A stretch of 64,000 nt of DNA from Verrucomicrobia bacterium S94 (GTDB lineage Bacteria > Verrucomicrobiota > Kiritimatiellia > Kiritimatiellales > Pontiellaceae): the NCBI GenBank assembly GCA_004299845.1, contig CP036201.1, forward strand, positions 372,001 to 436,000, in the 5' to 3' direction. The position numbers and the translations under genes were made by a program. Of this stretch, positions 16,320 to 24,577 are shown in pieces; the stretch's first letter is position 1; each line of letters opens with the position of its first letter. Below the pieces are notes generated by a model that worked only from the letters and a program-made list of their open reading frames with translations, was not told where the DNA came from and did no database searches.

Positions 16320-17855
16320 ATTCCGCTCAACGGTCCAGCCCAGACGCGTCGGCCCATGGTCGGGATTGCTCTTGCTACGGCTGCCGGAATGCTGGCTTCA
16401 TCTACCGGTATTTTTCCGCTGTCTTTACTTTTTTCCGCAGCCGCTTTATCGGTCGGGACAGCCTTCATATTTATGCGGAAATCTGAGGTGCCGATCTTTG
16501 CTGTTGTCGCTCTGACGGCGGCTCTGCGTTTCGGCCTGACCGATCCTGATCTGGCTGCGGATTCGATCAACCGCACTGAAATGCTCAATGTGCGTGCCGG
16601 TGTGAAAGGGCGTATTGCTGGAGAACCGCGGTTTTATGCCTATCCAGATGGAGTTGAGGGGACGTGGACTTTCCCGGTCCAATGTCTGGAATATGCGGTT
16701 TCCAACAAGTGGAAAACCACCAGCGGCAGTATTGATCTGCAGATACATGCTGCACCAGTGAATATCGATTTTGAGACGGGGGATCTGCTTCTGGTTCATG
16801 GATGGCTGGCCGAAAAGACGTTTCCCGGCAAAAACCGTCTGGAGCTTGAGGTCAAGGCCGGTAATTGGAAGCGGCTTGAGCGCGGCGGCGGATTTTCGCC
16901 GGGGCGATGGGGGCGGTCCCTGCGCGATTCCCTGGCGCCGCGACTGGAGCAGGGGATGAGGAGGATGCCTGTGCAGCTTGCGGTACTTAAAGCGCTGGTG
17001 CTGGGTTTTCGCGAGGATGTGCCGCGCGAAACGATTGATGTTTTTAAGCGCACCGGATCGATGCATATTTTTGCCATTTCCGGCCTGCATGTCGGTATTG
17101 TGGGATTTCTGTTGGCACTGGTGCTCAAAATGCTGGGGTTGCCCCGGGGTAAATTCGGTCTGGTGCTTATTCCGCTGCTCGGGCTTTATGTGCTTTCCAC
17201 CGGCATGAAATCGAGTGCGTTGCGCGCACTGCTCATGGCAGCGGTTTTCCTGTTGGCTCCGCTGTTTAAGCGAAAGCCTGATATTCCGAGTTCGGTTGCT
17301 TTTGCTGCTGTGGTCCTTCTTTATTTCCAGCCTTTGGAAATCCTGTCGCCCGGTTTTATCTTTTCGTTTACAGTGGTGTCGTTTCTGGTGATGGCATTTT
17401 CTGCTGTGCCGCGCCATTGGGTGCAGGGCCCATGGATAAAAACCTATGCGGTTTCGCTGGTGATTACTTCGGTTGCGGCAGGTTCGGCCGCGATTCCGTT
17501 GACGGCGTTGTTTTTCGGTCGGTTTTCGCCCATTGCGCTCCTGGGTAATCTGATTGTCGTACCGCTGACTTTCTGTATTGTGTTGTGCGGATGGCTTTCG
17601 ATTGTGCTGCCGTTTGTATCTTCGGTGTTCAATCATGCGGCGGCCGTTTTTATTGATCTGCTACTCGGAAGTGTGCATCTTCTGGACTGGATTCCGGGGG
17701 GGAACCGGGCGGTGGAGCCGCCTTCGCTTATTGCAGTACTGCTGTGGCTTGGCAGTCAGGTTGCAATCTTTACAGCCTGTACCACCCGACGACAGCGCGA
17801 AGTGGCTATCGGTTGTGCTTTGTGTGCCGTGTGTCTTGTTCTGTTCGGTGGATGA
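16320..17855 (+). CDS. comEC: ComEC/Rec2-family DNA-uptake channel, without metallo-beta-lactamase domain
   Basis: ComEC forms the inner-membrane channel for single-stranded DNA in natural transformation. The protein has N-terminal membrane helices, an OB-like periplasmic part (about residues 90-190), and the competence domain with TGSMHIFAISGLHVGIVG, then many membrane helices. It ends after about 510 residues, lacking the C-terminal beta-lactamase-like domain of longer ComEC proteins; short versions are common. The first ATG is at 16356, but it has no ribosome-binding site, whereas an in-frame ATT at 16320 lies six bases after AGGAG and adds IPLNGPAQTRRP, restoring the family's usual RRPxxxxA opening. 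I therefore annotate from 16320, with 16356 as the conservative alternative. Confidence 0.85.
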   Translation: MPLNGPAQTRRPMVGIALATAAGMLASSTGIFPLSLLFSAAALSVGTAFIFMRKSEVPIFAVVALTAALRFGLTDPDLAADSINRTEMLNVRAGVKGRIAGEPRFYAYPDGVEGTWTFPVQCLEYAVSNKWKTTSGSIDLQIHAAPVNIDFETGDLLLVHGWLAEKTFPGKNRLELEVKAGNWKRLERGGGFSPGRWGRSLRDSLAPRLEQGMRRMPVQLAVLKALVLGFREDVPRETIDVFKRTGSMHIFAISGLHVGIVGFLLALVLKMLGLPRGKFGLVLIPLLGLYVLSTGMKSSALRALLMAAVFLLAPLFKRKPDIPSSVAFAAVVLLYFQPLEILSPGFIFSFTVVSFLVMAFSAVPRHWVQGPWIKTYAVSLVITSVAAGSAAIPLTALFFGRFSPIALLGNLIVVPLTFCIVLCGWLSIVLPFVSSVFNHAAAVFIDLLLGSVHLLDWIPGGNRAVEPPSLIAVLLWLGSQVAIFTACTTRRQREVAIGCALCAVCLVLFGG

Positions 17856-17914
17856 ATCGGCAGCAGTAGTGGAATTGATGATAGTTTTGTGTCCGAAAAT
17901 TTATTTACATGTCG

Positions 17915-17934
17915 ATTTGTTACTGTTAACAAAT
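17915..17934. promoter_or_regulatory. candidate operator upstream of the sulfatase/glycoside hydrolase cluster
   Basis: Perfect inverted repeat ATTTGTTA-CTGT-TAACAAAT, 24 bases before the first sulfatase start in an AT-rich 100-base gap. A dyad of this size next to a polysaccharide-degradation operon suggests a binding site for a LacI/GntR-type regulator, which is not encoded nearby. Confidence 0.45.
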
Positions 17935-17958
17935 TTTCCCCGTTTCCTGGGGGCATAA

Positions 17959-19443
17959 ATGGAGAGGCTGATGCAACGTTTGATGAAAATTGCCGCTGTT
18001 GCGGTGTTTAGTGTGTTGACTGTACAGGGGGCTGAAAAGCCGAATTTCCTGGTTATTCTGGCGGATGATCTCGGGTATATGGATGTCGGATTCACGGGAT
18101 CGAAGGAGATTTTCACGCCTCGTCTCGACCAGCTTGCTGAAAACGGCATTGTCTGTGAAAACGGATATGTGACGCATCCGTACTGCGGTCCGTCGCGGGC
18201 GGGGCTGATGGCCGGGCGTTATCAGGCGCGGTTCGGGCTGGAGATCAACATCACGTATTCTCCGTATGATCTGCACAGCGGATTCCCGCTTTCGGAAAAG
18301 ACCATTGCGGAACGTCTCAAACCGGCGGGATACCGCACCGGCATTATCGGAAAATGGCATATGGGGGCATCTCATCCGTTTCATCCGAACAATCGTGGAT
18401 TTGACCATTTCTACGGTTTTCTGTCTGGTGGACACGACTATTTCCCGGATAGCGTGACGACTGCGTTTCCGCTGTTGCTGAAGAACGGAAACCCGCACTA
18501 CAGTGCCAACGAGGGTTGCTATCTGCCGCTGATGCGCAATGATCAGGCGGGTGAATTTGATGAATATCTGACGACGGCTCTGAGTCGCGATGCGGCGGAG
18601 TTTGTTAAACAGGGCGATGAGCCTTTCTTTCTTTATCTGGCCTATAACGCGCCGCATGGACCGCTGCAGGCTCCGAAGGAGACGATTGCAAAATATACCC
18701 ATATCAAAGATTGGAACCGGCGGGTTTATGCGGCGATGATTGATGAAATGGACCGAGGCATCGGTATGGTGGTGGATGCGTTAAAGGAAAGCGGAAAATT
18801 TGACAATACCGTGATTTTCTTTCTTTCCGACAACGGCGGTGTAACGCCGAAGCCGGGGCATGAAAATGAAAACTGGGCGAACAACGGGCGGTTTAAAAAG
18901 GGCAAGGGGAGTATGCATGAGGGCGGAAGCCATGTGCCGTACATTGTTCACTGGCCGGCCGGTATTCCAAAGCCGGGGAAATTTGATGGCTTGGTTTCTT
19001 CTCTCGATATTGCTGCAACGGCTGTGGCTCTGGGCGGCGGTGATGCATCGGAACCGAAACTCGAAGGGGTGAATCTGGCGCCATATCTTTCGGGCAGAAA
19101 AAAAGGGTCTCCGCACGATGCGCTATTCTGGCGGGTGAGAGACGGCATGGCCTGGTGTGTACGCACGCCGACCGGGAAATATCTCAAGGAAAACTGGGGC
19201 GGGGAAATGGTGGCACTCTACGATATGGAAAATGATCCGTATGAGACCACGAACCTGCTGGGCAAAGCGCCGGAAAAGCAGGCAGAACTTGCGAGACTGT
19301 GGAACGAGTGGAACGCCGGCAATACAGCTAATGTTTTTCTGCAGGCGGGAGAGTACCAGAAAAAACGGCTGCAGATGTATGAAGAGCTGTATCAATCGCA
19401 GCTGGAAAAAGCGAAGAAAACGAAACCGGTGGTGATCCAGTGA
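17959..19443 (+). CDS. exported sulfatase (type I, formylglycine)
   Basis: 494 residues. An N-terminal signal peptide (MKIAAVAVFSVLTVQGA) leads into KPNFLVILADDLGYMDVG, whose two Asp bind the active-site calcium. CGPSRAGLMAGR (Cys about residue 76) is the CxPSR motif in which Cys becomes formylglycine; GIIGKWHMG and FFLSDNGG complete the active site. It should release sulfate from a sulfated sugar or galactan. ATG codons at 17959, 17971 and 17983 are all possible; 17959 follows a G-rich site. Its stop overlaps the GTG of the GH16 gene, so the two are coupled. Maturation needs a formylglycine-generating enzyme encoded elsewhere. Confidence 0.93.
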   Translation: MERLMQRLMKIAAVAVFSVLTVQGAEKPNFLVILADDLGYMDVGFTGSKEIFTPRLDQLAENGIVCENGYVTHPYCGPSRAGLMAGRYQARFGLEINITYSPYDLHSGFPLSEKTIAERLKPAGYRTGIIGKWHMGASHPFHPNNRGFDHFYGFLSGGHDYFPDSVTTAFPLLLKNGNPHYSANEGCYLPLMRNDQAGEFDEYLTTALSRDAAEFVKQGDEPFFLYLAYNAPHGPLQAPKETIAKYTHIKDWNRRVYAAMIDEMDRGIGMVVDALKESGKFDNTVIFFLSDNGGVTPKPGHENENWANNGRFKKGKGSMHEGGSHVPYIVHWPAGIPKPGKFDGLVSSLDIAATAVALGGGDASEPKLEGVNLAPYLSGRKKGSPHDALFWRVRDGMAWCVRTPTGKYLKENWGGEMVALYDMENDPYETTNLLGKAPEKQAELARLWNEWNAGNTANVFLQAGEYQKKRLQMYEELYQSQLEKAKKTKPVVIQ

Positions 19444-20267
19444 TTGGATCGGCCGGGATAACCCCGAAATGCACGAAAAGGGATGTGTTTCGTGTATTCA
19501 GTGGTCTGTGTATGCTCAGTTCGGTTGTTCTGGCGGATCCGCCGGAAGGAAAGGAGTGGGTGGTGTTTGAGCCGATGACCGATGAGTTTGATGGGGATTC
19601 GCTCAATCCGGAAAAGTGGTATGATCACAATCCCACGTGGAGCGGCCGCCCGCCGACATTGTTTCATCCGGATTGCGTAGCTGTTTCGAACGGAATGCTG
19701 CGGATCAGTGCCTTTGATTCCAAGGCATCGGCCCGGCGTAAGCTTCCTTCCGGATTCACCCATATTTCCGGGTTTGTCCGGAGTAAAGATCGCTGCCGGT
19801 TCGGTTATTTCGAAATGAGGGCCAAACTGATGCCGTCAACCCAGGTCAGCTGTTTCTGGCTGACACACGCGGGGCGCGAGGAGTGGTCTGAAATCGATAT
19901 TGTTGAGGTAGCGGCCGGAACGGAGAAGTATGGATCTTTGCTGCAGCCGAATGTCCATTATTTTCGGGGGCCTCACTATCAGGGGACGCTGGAACACCAT
20001 CTGAAGGATCCGAGTTATCATGATCTCGGTGTTCCGCTGAAGGATGATTTTCATGTTTATGCCTGTGAGTGGTCGCCGACGTTTATCCGGTGGTATTTTG
20101 ATGGGAAACTGGTGCGTGAACGGCACAACGATATGTATTTTCAGCCGTTGGAAATGAATCTGAATGTTGAGGCCAATGAGTGGTTTGGCGGATTGCCGGA
20201 CGATGCCACGCTGCCGGCTGTGTATGAAATTGATTATGTCCGGTCGTGGCGTCAGAAAGAGTATTAA
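19440..20267 (+). CDS. GH16-family glycoside hydrolase (first copy)
   Basis: 275 residues with a short hydrophobic leader (FSGLCMLSSVVLA). The family's catalytic motif is SEIDIVE, with E151 as nucleophile, D153 and E156 as acid/base, in the beta-bulge form typical of bacterial agarases, carrageenases and porphyranases. FGYFEMRAKLMPSTQVSCFWL upstream and FHVYACEWSPTFIRWYFDGKLVRE downstream are characteristic strands. It should be an endo-hydrolase of a beta-linked galactan; subfamily cannot be fixed by eye. GTG start at 19440 overlaps the sulfatase stop by four bases (GTGA). Enclosed by sulfatases, so a sulfated galactan is the likely substrate. Confidence 0.9.
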   Translation: MIGSAGITPKCTKRDVFRVFSGLCMLSSVVLADPPEGKEWVVFEPMTDEFDGDSLNPEKWYDHNPTWSGRPPTLFHPDCVAVSNGMLRISAFDSKASARRKLPSGFTHISGFVRSKDRCRFGYFEMRAKLMPSTQVSCFWLTHAGREEWSEIDIVEVAAGTEKYGSLLQPNVHYFRGPHYQGTLEHHLKDPSYHDLGVPLKDDFHVYACEWSPTFIRWYFDGKLVRERHNDMYFQPLEMNLNVEANEWFGGLPDDATLPAVYEIDYVRSWRQKEY

Positions 20268-20283
20268 TCAGTAGGGAGGACGA

Positions 20284-20298
20284 GAGCCCGTGCGGCTC
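20284..20298 (+). other. intercistronic hairpin GAGCC/GGCTC
   Basis: GAGCC-CGTGC-GGCTC in the 70-base gap before the second sulfatase. No T-run, so more likely an mRNA-processing or stability element than a terminator. Confidence 0.35.
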
Positions 20299-20337
20299 CT
20301 GATGTATATCGTTCTCCGGATCTATGGAGACTGAAAA

Positions 20338-21963
20338 ATGAAAAAAATAGCAGCAATGTTTGTTCTGTTGGTATTGGCGGTTTCGGCAGGAGCGGAAAAG
20401 CGCCGGCCGAATATTCTGTTCATTATTACCGATGATCAGTTTAAGGAACAGTTCGGATTCCTGGGCGGGAAGGCACTGACCCCTCATATTGATCGTCTGG
20501 CCCGGGAGGGGATGTATTTCGAAAACGGGTTTGTTTCATCCAGTGTCTGTTCGCCCAGCCGCTACACCTGCATGAGCGGCCAGTTTGCGAGTCGCTGTCC
20601 GCAACCGTATTTTAAAGAGGGAACGACTGAAGATGGTGTAACGCGCATTCTCTGGAATCTGGGTTTTGTGGACAACCAGCCGAATGTCCCGCGTGTGCTG
20701 CAGCAGGCCGGCTATAAAACCGGTTTTACCGGAAAATGGCATCTGAACGGAACGATGCACCTGATCAATAATGATATTCCGAAGGGGGCTGACCCGTATG
20801 ATCCCGAAATTAAAAAGATCATGCATTCCAATCAGGAGATTCTCTGTAAGGAGATCAAACGTTTCGGTTTTGATTTCACCCAGGCCGTTTACGGCGGTAA
20901 TCCGAATGATGATAAGACGCTGGTTGCAACCGGCTGTAACGTGCACAACCAGGAATGGAATACCAAAGCCGCCATTGATTTTATCGAGCAGAATAAGGAT
21001 GAACCGTGGTATCTTTATTTTGCTCCGACGCTGATGCATGTGCCGGATACTTTTGCTTCGCTGACCGGTGACCCGCGTAAAAGCGGTATGGGCATTCTGG
21101 ATGAACCGATTACGGGTGTTCAGCCTTCCCGCGAATCGGTGCTGGAGCGTACTAAAGCAGCCGGTATTCCGGATCGTAACCGTGCGGCGACCTGGCTCGA
21201 TGACGGCATAGGAGCCATTCAGGATAAACTCGAAGAGCTGGGGCTGACAGAAGACACACTGATTATTTATTTCAATGATAACGGCATGGAATATCATTCC
21301 AAAGGCACCTGCTATCAGGGTGGTGTCCGTACGCAGATTATGGCCTATTGGCCGGGTGTTATCGAGCCGGGCTCGCGTCCGCAGGAACTGGTGCAGAATG
21401 TGGATTTTGCTCCGACCTTTTTTGAAATGGCCGGAATTGAACCGCCGGAAGATATGATTCTCGACGGAGAAAGTCTGCTGCCGATCCTGAAGGGGGAATC
21501 GCCTGAAAACTGGCGTGAAGCGGTTTACAGCGAAATCGGATTGACCCGTTCGGTGAGCACGAAAGAGTGGAGCTATGTTGCTTTTTATGTTCCGCCGAGC
21601 CTGCAGCGCACGAAAGAAGAGCGTGTGAAGGAGGCCCGGGAATATTATTACGGTCCCATGCTCAAAGAGCATCCGTGGATGGCGGACGAATATCCGTTCC
21701 TGGAAGATGCGCCGTATTTTCAGCTGGGCATGAAGCCGGGCGGCTTTGCTTTTGAGCGCTGGCAGTTGAAAGATCCGGAAAATACGCCGTGGGCCTCGAG
21801 TTATTTTGATCAGGATCAGCTGTTTAATATTCGGCAGGATCCGACCGAGACCAAAAATCTTGCAACGAATCCGGAATATAAGGCGCAGCTGGAAAAAATG
21901 CAGAAACTGCTGGTGGAATATCTGGAGGATGTGCCGGGCACCTATCCGGGGCTGAAGGATTAA
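20338..21963 (+). CDS. exported sulfatase (type I, formylglycine)
   Basis: 541 residues with a clear signal peptide ([19 protein letters not shown]). [13 protein letters not shown] holds the calcium-binding Asp pair, [12 protein letters not shown] (Cys about 71) is the formylglycine motif, and TGKWHLNG and YFNDNG complete the site. It is closely related to the next sulfatase: both have the VCSPSRY block, an NPNDDK/NSNDDK segment and an [10 protein letters not shown]-like helix, suggesting a local duplication. Clear GGAG ribosome-binding site before the ATG. Should remove a sulfate ester from galactan oligosaccharides; position specificity unknown. Confidence 0.93.
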   Translation: MKKIAAMFVLLVLAVSAGAEKRRPNILFIITDDQFKEQFGFLGGKALTPHIDRLAREGMYFENGFVSSSVCSPSRYTCMSGQFASRCPQPYFKEGTTEDGVTRILWNLGFVDNQPNVPRVLQQAGYKTGFTGKWHLNGTMHLINNDIPKGADPYDPEIKKIMHSNQEILCKEIKRFGFDFTQAVYGGNPNDDKTLVATGCNVHNQEWNTKAAIDFIEQNKDEPWYLYFAPTLMHVPDTFASLTGDPRKSGMGILDEPITGVQPSRESVLERTKAAGIPDRNRAATWLDDGIGAIQDKLEELGLTEDTLIIYFNDNGMEYHSKGTCYQGGVRTQIMAYWPGVIEPGSRPQELVQNVDFAPTFFEMAGIEPPEDMILDGESLLPILKGESPENWREAVYSEIGLTRSVSTKEWSYVAFYVPPSLQRTKEERVKEAREYYYGPMLKEHPWMADEYPFLEDAPYFQLGMKPGGFAFERWQLKDPENTPWASSYFDQDQLFNIRQDPTETKNLATNPEYKAQLEKMQKLLVEYLEDVPGTYPGLKD

Positions 21964-21993
21964 ACCGGCTGCAGGCGGCATATAAAATGACAG

Positions 21994-22029
21994 AACTCCG
22001 GGAGCTCCAGAGCAGCGTTCTCCGGAGTT
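21994..22029 (+). other. intercistronic hairpin AACTCCGG/CCGGAGTT
   Basis: Perfect 8-bp arms separated by 20 bases in the gap between the second and third sulfatases. No T-run follows. May tune expression within the operon. Confidence 0.35.
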
Positions 22030-22045
22030 AAATATTGGAGAAATG

Positions 22046-23679
22046 ATGAAAAAACGATGTTTATTGCCGGTTGTAATGGCCTGTGTGGCGGTATCCGGTT
22101 TGGCTGCAAAGAAGCCGAATGTAATTGTGTTTTATACGGATGATCAGAAAATGGATTCATTCGGGTTTATCCGCGGGAAGGCACATACACCGAATATTGA
22201 CCGGCTGGCGGAAACCGGGGCCTATTTTGCCAATGCCTATGCATCGAGTTCCGTTTGTTCTCCAAGTCGTTATTCCGTGCTGACCGGGCAGTATGCCAGC
22301 CGGTGCAGCAGCGAAGTGTTTCGTCGGAGCACCAGCGCGGAAGGGGTTACGAAAGTCCTGTGGAACATGTCGATCGGCGATGACCAATGGACGTTTGCGA
22401 AAGTGATGCAGCAAGCCGGCTATAAAACCGGCATGGTAGGTAAATGGCATGTGGGCCATAGTAATAAACATGGGGCCCGGAAGCAGGTGCCGAACAGCGA
22501 TCCATCCGATCCGGAAACCATTGCGGCGCTGAAGCATAACCAGAAAGTGGTCTGTGCCGGCATTCGGGATAAAGGTTTCGACTACGCGGGCGGGGTTTAT
22601 GCCGGAAATTCGAATGATGATAAACAATTGATCAAAACGGGTTGCAATGTGCATGCGGTGGAGTGGCAGACGAAGCATGCGCTGGAATTTATTGAGCAGA
22701 ATAAGGATGAGCCGTTTGTGCTCTATTATGCATCGACGCTGATGCACAGTCCGCATCCGCATGAGTCGCTGAAAGCTGATCCGCGTTTAAGCCCCGAAGG
22801 TCTGTTGCCGGAGCCGATTACCGGAATTATGCCCTCGCGCGAAGATGTAATCAGACGCGCTGAAGCGGCGGGGGTTACTGATCCGAAACTGCAGGCGGCG
22901 ACGTGGCTGGATGATGTGGTTGGAACGGTATGGAACAAACTGGAAGAGCTGGATCTGGCGGATAATACGATGATCATCTATTTCAATGATAACGGCACCG
23001 ATGACAGTGGAAAGGGTTCGTGTTATCAGGGAGGGGCACATGTTCCCATGATTGTGAATTATCCGGGGGTAGTGAAGCCGGGCACGTATGAACACCTGGC
23101 CTCGAACATTGATATTGCTCCGACGATTTTCGAAGCCTGCGGGGTGAAAGCTCCGGCCGATATGGTGCTGGACGGAATGAGTGTGCTGCCGGTGGCGAAG
23201 GGGGAAAAAACGGCGTGGCGGGATGCGCTTTATCTGGAAATCGGTCTGACGCGGGCGGTTGTGAGCGGGGATTATAAATATATCGCATTCCGTATTCCGG
23301 AGAGCTATCTCGAAAAACCGCTGGAAGAGCGGCTGGCGGAGCATAAAGCAACCTTGGCGAAGATCAATCAGCAGCACCCCTGGACGGTTGGCAATAAAAT
23401 GTGGCAGCTCGATCCGGAGGCGAAATATCTCCAGATGGGTATGGCGCCGGGGGCGACTTTATGGAGAAACTTCAGGTTTCCGGCTGGCCGCCCGCACCGT
23501 TTGTGAAGAACTACTATGATCCGGATCAGTTGTATGACTTGAAACGCGATCCGCGTGAGACGACCAACCTGGCCGGTAATCCGGAATATCAGGCCAAGCT
23601 TGAGCAGATGAAGAAGAAGCTTAAAAAAATGCTGCAGAATGTGCCGGGTACGTTTGCTGATCTGAAACCGGAAGAATAA
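22046..23679 (+). CDS. exported sulfatase, interrupted by an apparent one-base frameshift
   Basis: Signal peptide, then [24 protein letters not shown] (formylglycine Cys about residue 71), VGKWHVG and YFNDNG, so all catalytic parts are in the first frame. That frame ends at 23506 after an unrelated tail, while the expected C-terminus ([10 protein letters not shown] to DLKPEE) continues in another frame to 23679. Adding one G to the GGGGG run at 23449-23453 joins the frames and gives MAPGGDFMEK, aligned with KPGGFAFER in the neighbouring sulfatase. Two ATG codons start the gene; the second (22046) has better spacing to GGAG. Either a sequencing error or a very recent mutation. Confidence 0.88.
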
Positions 23680-23689
23680 GGAGAAAATA

Positions 23690-24577
23690 ATGAAATTGCT
23701 GATGTTGTCTGCCGTTACGTGTCTTGCTGCCGGAGCCGGAGCGATGGCTTCCCGTGAACCAGCACCACCGCCGCCTCCGGTTGAAGCTCCGGAAGGGTAT
23801 AAGTGGGTGCTGAATGAAGCGTATAGCGATGAATTTAATGGAAGAAAGCTGGATGATGATAAGTGGCATGATCACTACCCGGGCTGGAAAGGGCGTGTGC
23901 CGGGGCTGTTTGTTCCGGAGACGGTTCGGGTGGATGATGGGTTCCTTCAGATTAAAATCGGACTGCTTGATCCGCCCCGCGGAGATGATGGAGAATGGTG
24001 GATTGCCTGCGGCGCAATTCAGTCGAAAGGACAGGAGGCAAGCTATGGTTATTATGAAACCCGCATGAAAGCTTCCGGCCTGCGCACGTCATCCACCTTC
24101 TGGCTGATGAATCCGCGGGAGAGTGCGGAAAAGGCGGGCAAGCGGACGGAGCTTGATATTCAGGAATGTATCGGCGATGCACAGCGTTGGCCGGATTTTA
24201 AACATCAGTTCCGCTCCAATACGCATGTTACCTTCCTGAATGAGGAAAAGGTTGATGGGGAATATCCAGTGGTGAAGAAGGGGGCTTCATACGATATCGG
24301 CAGTAATGTGGATGAGGACTTCCATACCTACGGCTGCTGGTGGGTGGATGCAAAAACCATGCATTTTTATCTCGATGGGGAGCATGTGCAGACCATCGAA
24401 GTTTCAACGGAAAAGGATCCGGCGCCGTTTGATCAGAAAATGTTTATAAATCTGGTTTGCGAGATTTATGACTGGGAGGTGCTTCCGGAAAAGGAACAGA
24501 TTCTGGATGATTCAAGAAACACCACCTATTACGACTATGTCCGGGCTTATACTTTGGTAAAGGATGATGCGGAGTGA
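23690..24577 (+). CDS. GH16-family glycoside hydrolase (second copy)
   Basis: 295 residues: signal peptide of about 20 residues, a short Pro-rich linker ([11 protein letters not shown]), then the GH16 fold. Catalytic motif TELDIQE gives E154, D156 and E159. [21 protein letters not shown] and [23 protein letters not shown] are typical strands. The Pro-rich linker suggests the catalytic domain is held away from the cell or was once joined to another module. It differs clearly from the first GH16 of the cluster and may cut another linkage or sulfation pattern of the same polymer. Its stop overlaps the GTG of the GH2 gene. Confidence 0.9.
   Translation: MKLLMLSAVTCLAAGAGAMASREPAPPPPPVEAPEGYKWVLNEAYSDEFNGRKLDDDKWHDHYPGWKGRVPGLFVPETVRVDDGFLQIKIGLLDPPRGDDGEWWIACGAIQSKGQEASYGYYETRMKASGLRTSSTFWLMNPRESAEKAGKRTELDIQECIGDAQRWPDFKHQFRSNTHVTFLNEEKVDGEYPVVKKGASYDIGSNVDEDFHTYGCWWVDAKTMHFYLDGEHVQTIEVSTEKDPAPFDQKMFINLVCEIYDWEVLPEKEQILDDSRNTTYYDYVRAYTLVKDDAE

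Noticed and set aside
16446-17636. Long antisense frame opposite comEC
   Set aside because: Composition typical of antisense shadow; comEC on the plus strand explains the region.
20536-21981. Long antisense frame (481 codons) opposite the second sulfatase
   Set aside because: Shadow of a well-supported sulfatase gene.
23449-23453. Programmed -1 frameshift in the third sulfatase
   Set aside because: No good slippery heptamer with downstream structure, and three other genes show the same one-base loss, so sequencing error is simpler.
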